Shown here: piece after piece, positions 34,595-45,967 of the stretch | How the letters are laid out: the number at the start of each line of letters is the position of its first letter | Position numbering within the stretch: position 1 is the first letter of the stretch | Source: Thoreauomyces humboldtii | Taxonomy: Eukaryota > Chytridiomycota > Chytridiomycetes > Spizellomycetales > Powellomycetaceae | Direction: 5' to 3' | Assembly: GCA_027596035.1 (NCBI GenBank) | Contig: JADGJA010000002.1 | Coordinates: forward strand, 1 to 64,000 | Length of the DNA: 64,000 nt | Notes under the pieces: generated by a model | What the model was told of the DNA's origin: nothing | Database searches by the model: none | The model's input: the letters and a program-made list of their open reading frames with translations, nothing else | Position numbers and translations under genes: made by a program

Positions 34595-35369
34595 CGTGAG
34601 GATGTGTGTATGCGGATGGATGGTACGAGGCTGTGGTCCTGGCTAAGAGGATGTGGTCTCGGCGGGGAATGAAGGCGGGCACAACTTGATGATTTTCCAG
34701 TTGGAGGGAATGGGGCCTTTTAATCTTTCCTTAAGTATTCCGTTTTCGGGCGCTCCTGTATGAATGTACTCTTTTCGCACTATTTCCTTTTCGCGCCGAA
34801 ATACGATCCCCTTGTCCACCAGCCGAGGGTATGTTTAGGAGAAAAATCGAGATAAGGATCTTGGTGGCGGAAAAGAAGGTTGCTCGGTCGACCAGGAGGA
34901 TGGGAGCACCACTTTTAGGTCCGTAAATGTAGCATGGTGTCGCATACTCGCAATGGACGTCCCCGACCTTGAGCCTTCGACAGAGTAACAGCGGCGTTGC
35001 GGAAAACGCGTCCCACACGCGAGAAAAGAGACCCACCTTCGTTCTTTCCGTCTTTCCCCATCGCTTATGTCAACCATCTCCTGCATGTCCTTTAAGGCTT
35101 TACCTTCGGCGAGGCTTCTCTGAGGCTTTTACACGCGTGCTCTCACTTCTAAAAGCTCCCTCAGTGGCGCAAGCTCGTTCACATCGTCATAGAACGAACT
35201 CTTATACATGGAATACGGTCGAACCGGACAAAAGTCTCCGTGAAGGAGGGTAGAAATTCTGAACTTACGATGAAAGCTTCTTCTCTTCGAATACAGGTCG
35301 CCACTTGGCATTACCGCAAGATGCTCGCAGAGGCAGCAACTCTACACATGAAGCAAATGCTGACGTCGA
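34595..35369. other. Intergenic region upstream of the secreted protein gene
   Basis: This lies between the secreted-protein start and the DUF1294 gene stop, both on the minus strand. It is the promoter of the former and 3' flank of the latter. No conserved protein or RNA structure was found. Confidence 0.4.
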
Positions 35370-36035
35370 CTATCGACGGGGGCGATTCCCTGATGCAGAA
35401 GACAGCTGTTTTGCTATCTTGGCCATAACTTGTCCGGAACCCACACGCCACGTCATCGCCAATCCAGCTCCCACCAACACCACGTTCCCAGCAACGCACA
35501 GCTGAAAGGGAAAAACGAGGGAGAACGATCATTGATTGAGCAAAGCGAAAAGATGGTGACCACGCGTGTTCCTTGCGGTTCTCAGTGCAGGATACGTTAC
35601 CATGTAGGGCGTCTGGAAGCTCTGCTTGACAGTCTTGTGCCTCGCCGCCTTCATGGCCCACATCCCACCGATCCATCCACCGACGAGGGCAGTCATCTGG
35701 AGCGTCTTTTCGGGAACCCGCCATCCCCTCGTCTTCGCCTGATGCTTGTCGTAGAAAAACAGACCCGCCGCCGCAACGTTGACCAGAACGAGATACGCGG
35801 CAACGGCCCCCAGCATGACGCGCTGGCCGAGGGGTTGGGAACCAGCTGAAGAAGGAGGAGGGGGAGGTGGCGTTGGCTGGTAGGTGGGCGGCGAGTGGCC
35901 GTTGTTGCTGTTCCGGCGACGAGGTCGTTGCTGAGACAACCAGCGGGCGGGCAGCAGGACAGTCGCTACCCGTGACGTGAACTGCAGCGAGCCCAGTGGC
36001 CGCTTGAGAAAGGAGCACGAAGGAACCACTACCAT
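35370..36035 (-). CDS. DUF1294 family membrane protein, possibly mitochondrial
   Basis: Exons 36035-35601 and 35501-35370 give 188 residues. The first ~35 residues (SCSFLKRPLGSLQFTSRVATVLL) are basic and hydrophobic, like a mitochondrial presequence. A Pro-rich linker (PPPPPPSS) follows. The domain begins VAAYLVLVNVAAAGLFFYDKHQAK (first membrane segment), then RGWRVPEKTLQMTALVGGWIGGMWAM and RHKTVKQSFQTPY, and the second exon gives the last hydrophobic segment (LCVAGNVVLVGAGLA). The YDKxxA, RVPExTLxxxALxGG and RHKTxKxSF motifs are characteristic of DUF1294. Its function is unknown. The reading frame is open further upstream to 36143, so the start is tentative. Confidence 0.85.
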
Positions 36036-36423
36036 TGAAGACGAAGGTAGGGCAAAAAGGAGCAAGGAAGCAATGGTTGGAAATGGGTGGACTCGGGCAC
36101 AACCAACAGAAAAGAGTTCCAGTCCCGAAAACAAAAACTGCAACGATGGCTAAAGGACGATAATAACTACACATTAGGAAACGCCAGAGAACGGGGAAAG
36201 GAGTGCTATGTAGGTAGGTACAATGACACGAAGAGAAGTGTCCCGGCCAGTCCGACCATCGTCCGATCCTGCCAAGTCTATAATCCACAAGGGGAGGGAA
36301 ACATGCAAAAGGGGAGAGGAAAGGCTACGACAACTGGGGGGTCAGGAGAGAAAGGGAATGCAAATGTGTGTGTGGAGCGCCTCTCCGGACCCGGTTGCGC
36401 TTGTCCATAAGAATGAAGCATCC

Positions 36424-38415
36424 CTACTTCTTGATAACATCGAAGTCCGACGGTGGGAAAACGATACCATACATCACGGCGAGCGCTTCCATGATACCTA
36501 AGAAAACGCCACGTCAACAAAAAAAGTCGATCACACTAAAGAACTGAGGGCTGACTTACCAGCGATGAACTGCAGGATGAAAGTGACGGGAATTCTCACA
36601 AGAATAAGGAGCGGGTTGACCTTCTTGTCGAGATCTTGCACGAAGATTCCGATGATGTACAAGTAGGTGAACACGCAGAAGGAAAAGTCCTTGAGGAGAC
36701 CGAACCATCGCGGCGTCAAGTTGTGGAAGACGAATCCGAGGGGAATCGAAGCGATGGTGGCGTAAAGACAAACGATGCCGAGAGTCCAGAAGAAACACCA
36801 GAGCTTGGGAAGGAAGGCAGGAAGACGACGAATTCCGACGTACCAACGACGGCGTTGCTTGAGGAAACCGATCAAGTCAAGCGGAGACTGTTCACGAACA
36901 ATGCCGGGAACCTTTCCGCACTTGTAGCCCATCTCCCAAGCGTGGACGGCGAACTGGAAGTCCTCGGTCAAAGATCCGAGATCCCAGGTAATCGAGTTCT
37001 CGACGACACCGTTGGACAGAAGGAAGGAGCCGTGAGCGCCGAAAATGGGACGACGGAAGTAGGTGTACTGCAGGTGGAATCGAGAAAGATCGTCTCCGAC
37101 TCGGATGGCATCGGCGACCGTGAAGATCCAGTTCTTCCAGTAGTAGTACTGGTTGTACATGATCACGCCCTGGCCCCAAGTGCACTCGCGCTCGTACCAG
37201 ATGAACTCGAGGACGCGCTTAACGGATTCGTCGTCAATGACAGACTCTTCGTCCAAGTGCAGGACCCAGTCGTGCTCTGTGTATCGCATGGTTTGACGGT
37301 ACCACTCGAGGGCACGTGCCTTGTACTTTGAGTTGGCCGTGGTGAAGCTCTTGGGGCAGGTGTAACAGTTGATGTTTTCGAAAAAGTAAGGTTCATCCGT
37401 AAGCACGTGAACGCGCACACAAGGGTGCAGACGCTCAAGATGCTTGTGGGCATTCCACGATCGGTAAACAGCGTCTCGGTTGTCACCCTTGGTCACGGTG
37501 AGAATGTACAAGTTGTCCACGCGACGCTTGGGCATGTCACTGTCGTAAACAAACTTGGGTGTGCGGAAAGGAAGCGCCAGGCCGAAGAAGCAAATCAGCG
37601 TGTACGGTATGGGCAGCAACCAGCCTAAGAAACCGAGCGAGTGTGAGGCGTCCGCACGCATGCTCGAGGTAGTTGGGAAATAAAAGGCTCACCCATCTTC
37701 CAGTAGCACGTAATGTTCCACAGTTCCGTGTCCGTGTAGGAGAAATCCCAAATGTGGAAGGTGAAGACGTAGGTCATGCCAAGGATGATACCCATGTGCA
37801 TGATCCACGCCTCTGAGAGGAAAGCCATGACAAACTTCGTGTTGCCCTTGTTTGTTCGCTCCGATGTCTCCTCGAGGAGTGCATATGACATGCCGGGAAC
37901 GTTGGGGTTGGCACTCGACTTGTTGTCCGCTGGGCCGCGGCCACCTCGAAAAGCGGGTCCAGCTCTGAACAAGATACGGATGAGCACGACGCTCTTCAGA
38001 AGGTCACCTAGAGAGCGAAACACTCTGAGACTGACCTGGATTCCGGGGTGTCCTCGACAACGGTGCCGTCGCTTTCGCTGGCAGAGTCGTCCCACTGGTT
38101 GTTGTACGCGGCTTGGGGCGGCTGCATGCGAGGGTTCACTTGCTGGGGGTGAGCGGCGTAACCATTCGGCTGGTGCATCTGGCGCTGGTTCTGACCGGCG
38201 TACTGTTGCTGTTGCTGCATCTGCTGTTGTTGCATCTGCTGCTGCTGCTGCGCGAGCTGCTGGGGAGGAAGCGGACGGTATGCCTGTCCTTGAGGCGGTG
38301 GCATTGCATACTCATTGCTGTCGTCGCGGGGAGCGTACTGTTGCTGCTGCATGGGAGGACGGGCATAGGCGGGATGTTGGGGTGGAGGAACTCCCCACTC
38401 TTGCTGGCCAGACAT
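36424..38415 (-). CDS. Egghead-like family 2 glycosyltransferase (polytopic membrane protein)
   Basis: Exons 38415-38036, 37964-37693, 37624-36560 and 36497-36424 give 596 residues. It is a GT2 enzyme similar to Drosophila Egghead (beta-1,4-mannosyltransferase of glycolipids). Visible elements are the first membrane helices (IMHMGIILGMTYVFTFHIW and PIPYTLICFFGLAL), LYILTVTKGD, HLDEES (the DxD-like metal site), LTEDFQFAVHAWEMGY, and QRRRW, then several C-terminal membrane helices (FFWTLGIVCLYATIASIPLG). The N-terminal ~115 residues are Gln/Pro rich with long Gln runs, and are followed by an acidic patch; this extension is absent from animal Egghead. The exon 1-2 junction uses an acceptor at 37964, giving PESRAGPAF. 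The acceptor sugar is unknown. Confidence 0.88.
38203..38263 (-). repeat. Poly-glutamine coding repeat (CAG/CAA)
   Basis: Mixed CAG/CAA codons on the minus strand encode three Gln runs of four or five, broken by single Met codons, in the N-terminal arm of the GT2 enzyme. The repeat is imperfect and likely variable in length between strains. Confidence 0.85.
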
Positions 38416-39545
38416 GGTGTGCGGAATGTGTCACTAACAAGCGTGAGAAAGCGTCCTGTGGCCGAGTGAAGAAGGAACGGAGAGGTGCGCAGCCGGTGAT
38501 AAGGAGCACGCTTGCAGGATCGCAAGCAGCTTGTCGTTGTCCTTGACCGGGGAGGTAAGGGAGCTCGACGGGATGGCGAGTTGGGAGGTTTGGCAGAAAG
38601 AGAGCTGAGGTGCGGCGGTGCGTGGGAAGGAGGAGGGGGTGTATAAACCAAACCGAAAACCCTTGCCGAGCAAAAAAGCGACAGAGAGGAGAGGAGAGAG
38701 GGGGGGACCCAAACGAAGCGCCACCAATCAGCGTGCGGAAAGAGGAGGACCTGGCTGGAACTCTTGGGCTGCTGGTATAAACGCAAGCGGGAAGGGACGA
38801 GGGAAGGGAAGGGAGGGAGGGAGAGAGGAGGCGATCCGCCGCTTGCTGGAAGCGGGGGTGCCCGTGTGTTTGGGCGGTGCTGTGGGAAAAAACCAAGCCG
38901 CAACCAAAACAAAAGGAGGGACGAGGTTTAACGTTTGGCAAAAATTTGCTGCCTGACGCGCAAAGGGCGGGGTGGTGTGTTCATTGTACACACTTTTAGA
39001 CAGCCTAATGATATGCCAGGACACGAACGGGTACCACGTTTTCGAGAGCTGTTATCTCGCCGGAGTCGCAGGACTGCGGCAGGAGGCGACCGTGCCAGTT
39101 TGCATAGGCTCGGCATGCACGCTACGGAAGATGTCCGACGAATGCTCGTCCGGTTTGCGAACTTTGGGGATTCGTTCTTTACAAGTACAGGAGCAAGCGT
39201 CTCCAAATCGCATCGGTTGTACCTCGCTAAAGCTACAACGTCAGACTCTCGTTCCCGAGTCCCGGCCAAGTTAGTCAAGAATATTCGGCTGTGTCGCCGC
39301 GGGGTTCTCGAGTTCCCAAAATCGATACTGGGAAATACTGCTTCATCCTGGGAGATACTTGCGAGCTGCGGGCTCGCAATAAACTGATCCTGAGAAACGC
39401 CAGATCAAACGAGACGATCATGTCCTTTCCGCGGCATACTCGCAGAATGTACTGTAGATAGCTTTGATTCCTATTTAAATCACGATGCAACATGCAATTA
39501 AAAGTGCTGAGGACATCGCTGCCGCATTCATACGCTACGCCTAGT
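38416..39545. other. Long intergenic stretch
   Basis: This is upstream of the GT2 gene and downstream of the aldo-keto reductase gene, both minus strand. The part 38590-38930 is purine rich on the + strand, with AGGGAGGGAG-type repeats. Frames of up to 150 codons on the + strand (38935-39387) have no recognisable motifs. I see no gene. Confidence 0.4.
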
Positions 39546-41015
39546 TTAACGGAAGTACATCGGAGCAATACTTTTGGTCTGGGACCAGGCCGCGTCCAGG
39601 ACAGGGAGGATGGCGGGAGGAAGAGGTCCCTTTTTAAAATCCAACAGGTTCTGTTCGGCGTGAACGAAGGACGAAGCGCCAATGATGATACCTATCAAGA
39701 ATGCACTTAGCAAATAATAGCAGGCTTGCTCTTGTTCTTGAGCTCTCCTTACCATCACCCAGGGAAAAGTCTATCTTCGAGTGATGGGCAAGCCATCGGT
39801 TCGCGATCTCCACGGTGGTCAGCCCTAGGGATCACAAACGGTAAGATCTTGTGTACGGATACCAATATTCGAAGCAAGGGCGAGTCTAACCATGTTCCTT
39901 GGCAACAGCCTTGATCGTTTCGATAGCGTTGAAATACGTCTATCCAGGAAAAGAAACCAGATCAGTTTGACCCCTGCATGCTCCTGCAACAATACCACCG
40001 GTTATAAACCTTGTTCCAATAGCGTTGTCGATACCTGGAAGTTATGCCTGGTGTCAGCTCTGCAGTTGACTATAGCTACAGATATCTGGATTCGTTACCT
40101 CGCTCCCTGGACGGAATTGGGATCATACCGACCTTCAGTAGGTGGCTCGTCAAATTTGTGGTGTCCAGTGAGCAGGCCTGTGAGAACCAATAGCTGATTA
40201 AGCTTAAGGAAACACACGGACTTTCCCTGACACTTGGTTTTATCTACCTCCACAGAGCGGGTTGAATCCATAAAAGCGGATGCCGAGTTTCCGGAGACAT
40301 GGGAACAGCTCCCTCTCGCAGTCGCGGGCAATTGCATTGTACATGCCCTGGTAGAGCGTAGGCAGAACGTAACCGTTGGACTTGCAGATCCACCAGACCT
40401 GCATAACTTCCCATGCGGCGAAGTTGGAAAGCGCAAACTCATCGAAGGTGCCTTCTTGATGAAGCTCATGCACGGCCCTAAGTGTGTCCTCGAACGGCGT
40501 GGCGTGGTCTGGTGCATGGAGGTAGAAGATATCCACGTGCTTCGTGCCGAGCGCTTCAAGGGATTCTCGGAATTGAGCTTTCAGGTTCTCGGGTTCATGG
40601 CTCCCTGCTTTGAAAGGAAACACTTTGGTTGCCACTTTGAAAGATGAGGGGGCGTCCTGGACCTTGAGCTGACCGAGAACTTCCTCAGTATTTCCATCGC
40701 TGCGCGAGGCTTCTCGTCAGCGCCTGTGACCTTTGGCCGTTTCGAAAGGACTCAGGTCGGGTCCCTCCCTACCAGTACATGCGAGCTGTGTCGAGTTCTA
40801 CATGGCCGTGCGATTTGAAGAGCTCCAAGAGCTTGCCAATATCGTTCAAGTCGCTGATGCGCCCCCCGGAGCCGATTCCAAAAGTCATGGTTCTGCACAC
40901 GTAGTTAGTTTTATTGCGCCTGGTTCATGGACAGCACAGGTCCGTACCCGAGGATGACATGGGGAGTCCCGCCTGCCTTTGCGTTTGCGGTCGGTGTAGT
41001 ATCCTGCGCGGTCAT
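39546..41015 (-). CDS. Aldo-keto reductase, AKR7 (aflatoxin aldehyde reductase) type
   Basis: Eight exons (41015-40948, 40892-40773, 40699-40248, 40177-40099, 40034-40010, 39939-39891, 39824-39753, 39691-39546) give 336 residues. The first intron splits VILG from TMTFG, re-forming the family start motif. ELDTARMY holds the catalytic Asp and Tyr, KVATKVFPF the catalytic Lys, and DIFYLHAPDHATP the His. FALSNFAAWEV, YQGMYNAI, FYGFNPLCGGLLTG and RYRQRYWNK agree with AKR7 enzymes, which reduce reactive aldehydes with NADPH in the cytosol. The fifth exon is only 25 nt. The C-terminus (GASSFVHAEQNL) includes the GASS-type NADP-binding segment. AKR7 is a close match, though the physiological substrate is not known. 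Confidence 0.92.
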
Positions 41016-41506
41016 GATGAAGTACGCAACTACTGCACCTGGCGCGCGAAGGGCAACGACGGGACCCTTCCATCTTTATGAAGAGTGGGTCGTCCTCCAT
41101 GTGCTTGCCGCGGGAGTCCAAATGGGCCTCCACGCGTTTGTGCTTTCACGACGCGTCGCCTCCGCTTTTGCTCGCGTGCCCTCCGCCTGCCCCCACGCAC
41201 GCAACCGCGGCCCTTTTCGCCAATTGGCCACAGATCTCTTCAAGGACTCTGGTACGATGGTGCAGTATAAGCTCAGATTGTATTGTGAGGGGCGAGCGCT
41301 GGGGGCCCCACTCCATGGACATGCTCAGTGGGATGTCCCGATGAGGCTCCAGCCACGGCTCTGCCGGGGTTGTGTGGCGCTTAGACACCCCGACGATCAC
41401 CGTCGTTCTTCTCAATTGACACACACGCGAAAGGTGCTAGCAGCGACGCGTATCTTCCCGCGCGGTGTTCATCCAGACCATCCCCACAAACCTACGTATA
41501 GCAAGC
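41016..41506. promoter_or_regulatory. Divergent promoter region of AKR and CHMP2B genes
   Basis: The two genes point away from this 491-base segment. A 219-codon frame crosses it on the + strand, but it overlaps exons of both genes in the wrong frame and looks accidental. No promoter motif stands out. Confidence 0.4.
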
Positions 41507-42486
41507 ATGAACCTTTTTCAGAAAAAGGAACCGAGCATGAGAGGCGAGTCGAGCATGGTATGAAAGCTCAGAGTCCCATTGGTTGACATCAAACGCCGTT
41601 TTAGATCAGCTGAGAGCAACCAACAGGCAGACACGTACGGTCCAAAGGGAGCTTGGCAAAGATCGCCGAGGACTCGAGCAGCAGGAAAAACAGTTGGTAG
41701 GGCTTCTCTACCTTGCAGATCCGCCGAAACCTGTCCGACTCATTTCCCGTCAACAGATTCAGGACATCAAGAAAGCCGCTGCACAGGGGCGAAACGCAGA
41801 AGCTCGGACGCTCGCAAAACAGGTGACTGTCATCAGAGCCGCCATGGCAAAGAACGGGAGGGTTGGCACACAGGTTTCGGGTTTGAACGTTCGTGCTCAG
41901 GTACGACAGCAATCTTTTCTGCCCGAACCATCGAGTTGTCTCTGACCAGACTGGATCCAACGTCCCAGACCATGGCTTCTAGTCAGACAACAGCGAACGC
42001 GATGCAAGCTGCTACCAAAGTAATGGCAGCCACTAGCAGTCCGGCATCTGTCATGCAGTTACAGAAGACAGCTGCCGCATTCGAAGAGCAAAACTTGCTG
42101 TCGCAAATGAAGGAAGAACTATGTAAAGCCGAGAATGCCGACTCCAGCTAGTAGGCAACCCCACTTATGGTTTTAATTACTTCCAGTGTCAGATGCATTC
42201 GATTCTACGCTCGGCGAGTCTGATTCCGAAGGGGAGGATGTTGCGGCGATTGTTGACTCGGTGTACGATGAACTCGGCCTAGAGTTTACGACAACTGTAA
42301 GTGGGAACCTCTTGAGAGCTTAAGCATGCTTTTTGCTAATCTCTAAGCTTTTGATGACAGGCGGCGTCGGTACCCCGAACTGTTCTCCCAAAGACGCAAG
42401 CCAGTCGACAGAAGCTGCCAGGTCAGAAGGATATGGACGAAGCATTAGTTCAACGTCTTGCGGGACTGAAAGAAAGGGCGATGTAA
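41507..42486 (+). CDS. CHMP2B: ESCRT-III subunit, CHMP2B type
   Basis: Exons 41507-41543, 41605-41696, 41757-41900, 41969-42122, 42187-42296 and 42361-42486 give 220 residues, the normal size. The start MNLFQKKEPSMRD-QLRATNRQ aligns with the CHMP2B N-terminus, followed by a basic helix (LGKDRRGLEQQEKQL), IQDIKKAAAQGRNAEARTLAKQ, and the acidic DSDSEGEDVAAIVDSVYDELGLE. The C-terminal helix DEALVQRLAGLKER is a MIM1-type motif that binds Vps4. It would act in endosomal sorting and membrane scission. The first intron (41544-41604) uses a GC donor (AGAG then GCGAGT); no GT donor gives the right frame. Vps2/CHMP2A is less likely because of the sequence around the basic helix. Confidence 0.85.
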
Positions 42487-42631
42487 AGGCCCGGGTGTGT
42501 CGGAGGGAATTGTGATGGTAACCATGAATGGTGAGGTGAGACGAATCTTTGCAGACGAAATATGTACATACGGTAACGAGCCTACGCCGCACAACACCAT
42601 GGGATCTTGCACTATAGCGCAATAGACAACA

Positions 42632-44119
42632 CTAAATTTCCACGACTACGGGTGCATACTCCCCATCGCTATCCTCATCGTCCAATTGGGTCAACCGGAC
42701 ATCGCTCCGGATCTCCCACTTGAAGCGCGACTCGACAAAGTCAAGGAGACGTTCCCACGCCTGCGAAAGGCTCGCTGGGACGGCATCTTGATCTCGTATA
42801 CTTTGCGTCATGAAGACGAGGTTGGCACGGATGAAATTGTCCGCTGAGAGGGGATCCATGAAAAAGTCAGCAGGATGAGCTTCGAGTTGCTGAGTCAGGA
42901 TCACTACAGGAGTGCACAGTGAGAATCGGAGTGAGACATGAGATAGAAATCCTTTCAGCCTTACTGGTGAATTCAAGGAACAAAGTCCCCCCAATAGTTT
43001 GCAGCGCTTCGCTTGACTGACAAAGAAGATGCACGATAGTCTTCCACTGCTCGTATCCGTCGAAAACTTCCCCAATCAGGAAAACAATAAAGGACAACTG
43101 CAGTTCTCCAAGAAGATCCTTGTAATCTGAGGAGAAGATGAAGTTAATTGTTAGGCAGATAGCGTAAACTATATTTCGAGGAGAACCTCACTTTGATAAC
43201 CAGATGTCGTTAGAACTTGGCCGAGCAGATAGCTTTTGTCCATACTATATTTCGTTCGATCTGCTCCCGAAGCACCGGACGGAAATGACCTCTTGAGATC
43301 CACTGACGTAAAGTTCAAATGAAGTACTTCAACGGTTTCTTTGGCCGGAACCGTTGGTAAGACGGACGCTTCGGAATCTAATGGCATGTCTGTAGAAACG
43401 TTTTTGGGGTCTGGGGTCTCGGACGACGTGGAACCTCGCTTTCGAGACTGAAACTGTGGTCGGGCGTCGTCAACATCGGAGAAGCGAGATACACAACGCA
43501 TTGCACTAATCTTGCCCGATGGAGGCAAAATCTTTTTAACAAGCGTGGGTGTGATGTGGGTCGTTAGACGAAGCCATCGTTGATATGCAGAGACGGGTTC
43601 CTTGTCGACGGGAAGGAGGGGATATACACCCAGAAACCGATCGAACTCTCTGAAATCTGAACGAAACACTCGGTCAGAGTCCGGCATTATATCACGGGAA
43701 GTGGGGCGGATAGGACGGACTTTTCCGGAACCGTTCCGTTTCTTCGGAGTCGAGCTCTCCATCCTCGAACACGTCCTCTACCGCAGGATTCCAGCGTTTT
43801 ACAACCACCTACAGCACGCCCGCCCACAGATTTTAGTCGTGACGGTCATTGACGGCCATTTGCTTCGGGCCCCGTCATTTACCTGCCTGGGCAAGAAGGT
43901 CATCCAGAACCCTGTTCGGATGCCCGCATTCTCGCCTTCCCTGTTCAGTGCGCTGTAGTAGATGAAGTGCATCCCAGGCGGTATGAGCTTGAGACCCTTG
44001 AACTTTGGTCCTGTCTTCCAAGAGTAGCAGTCCACCCCGAACTCCATGTTTGGCGGTGCATCCAAGAAGAGAAGCACAGCGCCGACCTCGAAAAGCTCGT
44101 TGGCGGTGTTCTGATCCAT
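42632..44119 (-). CDS. AAR2: AAR2 splicing factor (U5 snRNP assembly)
   Basis: Exons 44119-43883, 43808-43721, 43656-43192, 43126-42965 and 42903-42632 give 407 residues. AAR2 binds Prp8 during U5 snRNP biogenesis. The N-terminal domain is very clear: LFEVGAVLLFLDAPPNMEFGVD, YSWKTGPKFKGLKLIPPGMHFIYYSA. The linker has VKRWNPAVEDVF and FDRFLGVYPLL. The C-terminal helical domain has YLLGQVL, ELQLSFIVFLIGEVFDGYEQWK, AHPADFF and SRFKWEI, and the protein ends APVVVEI. Two junctions rest on less obvious splice sites (the donor GTCCGT at 43720 and the acceptor CTGTAG before 42903), but both are required to keep the family match. Confidence 0.93.
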
Positions 44120-44382
44120 GTTGCGAAACTCCGCCGAGTGATGGTTCACTCTTTTTCAGAGGTTCCATCGGAATTCAGAAGCAAATTGTTCCGGGTCAAG
44201 GGTCCGACACTTCGGACAGTCAAAGAGCTCTCCTGCTGCTGCGCAAGCGACGGCGGCATGGACACACTCATGTAGGTTACAAATAGTATTTGACTGCGAT
44301 ATGTACAAATGATGTGAGGCTACGAGCACCAATGCAAGGGGTATGTTAAAAAAAAGGGAACGAAGGAACCGCAGGGTGTCGT

Positions 44383-45442
44383 TCAGGAAGCAGCGTTCCG
44401 CACTGTTGTGTCACGGCTGCCGTATGTTGGAGATTCTGGGGAGACCTCGCTAGAAGACTCTACAAGCAGCGGTGCGTACTCTTCGTCTTCCTTTGCAGGT
44501 AATGGTTGGGCGGGGCCACGCTCAGCAGTACGTCGTGCTCCGGCGTAAAGCACGTAGTGCTGGAACATGAAGAGGATGTCCTGTAGGAAGAATGGGCGTT
44601 TAGTACCGCATGCAAGTCATACTAGTCAGGAATACAACAACTTACAAATCCAATGGAGACGAGCCCGAGGCCAAACTTGACAGGGTTGTTGACGACGGGG
44701 GACCAGTCGCTAGTGACAGACGCGTCGGCAAAGATTTGTACAAGGGACAAACTGCCACCCGTCAAGTCCAGGAGGATATTCTGCAACACATATCACCCTG
44801 GATCAGTTCAAGAATCCTAGGTGCAACGAGGAGCGAGGAAGACAAGTATACCGCAATGCTCCATCCCTCGGTGCTCTTCCGACTGAAATTGAACCATGCC
44901 TGTGGGACGTATTTCACGACGGTAATAATCATCTTGATGAGGGAGAGCAAGTAGAGGACCACATGCTGGCCGACTGTGCCGTTTAGTGTGAGCAGTGCTG
45001 CCACCAGAACGCTGAGGCCAGAACCGGCAATGAAGGCTTTCGTGAGCGGTGAGATCGCGTTGCGAGATCGCGTGCGGCGGTAGAGGATCGATTGGACGAC
45101 CGTAAGCGTCGTAAGTGTCAAGGCGTGGATGGAAAAGAAAAGGTCATTCAGGCGGACACTATCGCCGTACTCGGCTGGGTTGACAAAAAGACCAAGGTTG
45201 TAAATCTGTTGGCGAACGCTACATATAAGCACAAGATGGAAACAATTGCGAGAAAAACAGCCCACGCTTACCGTGTAGGATAGAAATCCAATGAGGTTCA
45301 GGTACAAAAAGTCGAGGGAGAGTCCCTGCACACTCTTTCGCTTCCAGTTCAGAATGACTTGAGGGTAGAAGCTGCAGCTCCAAGCCAAAAAGTACGCCCA
45401 TCCGACCAGGGGAGAGATGATATTGGACCAGGCTGAGCTCAT
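44383..45442 (-). CDS. Cystinosin-family PQ-loop lysosomal transporter
   Basis: Exons 45442-45272, 45205-44852, 44780-44646 and 44580-44383 give 285 residues. Seven hydrophobic segments and two PQ-loops are visible: FYPQVILNWKRKSVQGLS and KYVPQAWFNFSRKSTEGWS. SLDFLYLNLIGF and NILLDLTGGSLSL are also typical of cystinosin, which exports cystine from lysosomes/vacuoles with a proton. The tail (EYAPLLVESSSEV) contains a dileucine-like acidic stretch that may serve vacuole sorting. The gene lies 263 bases downstream of the AAR2 start on the same strand. Introns are 65-71 nt GT-AG. Yeast Ers1 is the counterpart. Confidence 0.93.
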
Positions 45443-45967
45443 CGGGTCGAGACGATTCGTGGATACAAGAAAAGAAGTCGGCAGGGTTCTCAATGAGGTG
45501 AGCTAGTAGCTGGAGGCAGTGTGCTGATGATATACAAGGAGTACACGGTTGTCGGTGGACTCGGGGGAAAGGCAAGGCAAGGCGATGTTCTGATTGTAAC
45601 TTGGGTGTCGGTTTCGTGGGAGCGATTCGCAGAGGGGACTCTGACGGTAGTGGCTCTTTGTATTGCTGAACTTTTCACTAAATTCTGACAAACTCCGCAA
45701 ACCTCATTGCGAGAATGGGACGGACCCTTTCTCCGCCGTAACAGTAGGAAGAAACGAGAGGAAGGTGTGGGGAATTTCCCAGAGGGAGGGGGACGACGCG
45801 CGCTTCCCTTTTGCTCGCGTGCTCGCGTGCCCTCAAGGCGTCATCGCCTGGCTGCTGTCGACTTGAGAGTCTCTTTGCTCTCTTTGTGTGTTTGTCAGAA
45901 AGTTCGCTCCCGCTCGCTTCCCTTGGTTTTTTTTTGTTTTTTTTTTCTGCTGGTGTTCCTTGGAGCA
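45443..45967. promoter_or_regulatory. Divergent promoter of cystinosin and IWR1 genes with T tract
   Basis: The two genes diverge here. A nearly pure T stretch lies at 45929-45949, within 40 bases of the IWR1 start codon, so it is probably in the 5' UTR or core promoter. I see no TATA box. Confidence 0.45.

Noticed and set aside
35311..36288. 325-codon minus-strand frame
   Set aside because: It overlaps the DUF1294 exons in a different frame; composition is Ser/Pro/Arg and no motif is present. Its last part only shares DNA with the true second exon.
38136..38912. 258-codon minus-strand frame over GT2 exon 1
   Set aside because: It is read in a different frame from the clear Gln-rich exon and is Ser/Pro/Leu low complexity; probably promoter sequence.
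40927..41586. 219-codon frame on the + strand
   Set aside because: It overlaps the first exons of both the AKR and CHMP2B genes in the wrong frame and has no family features.
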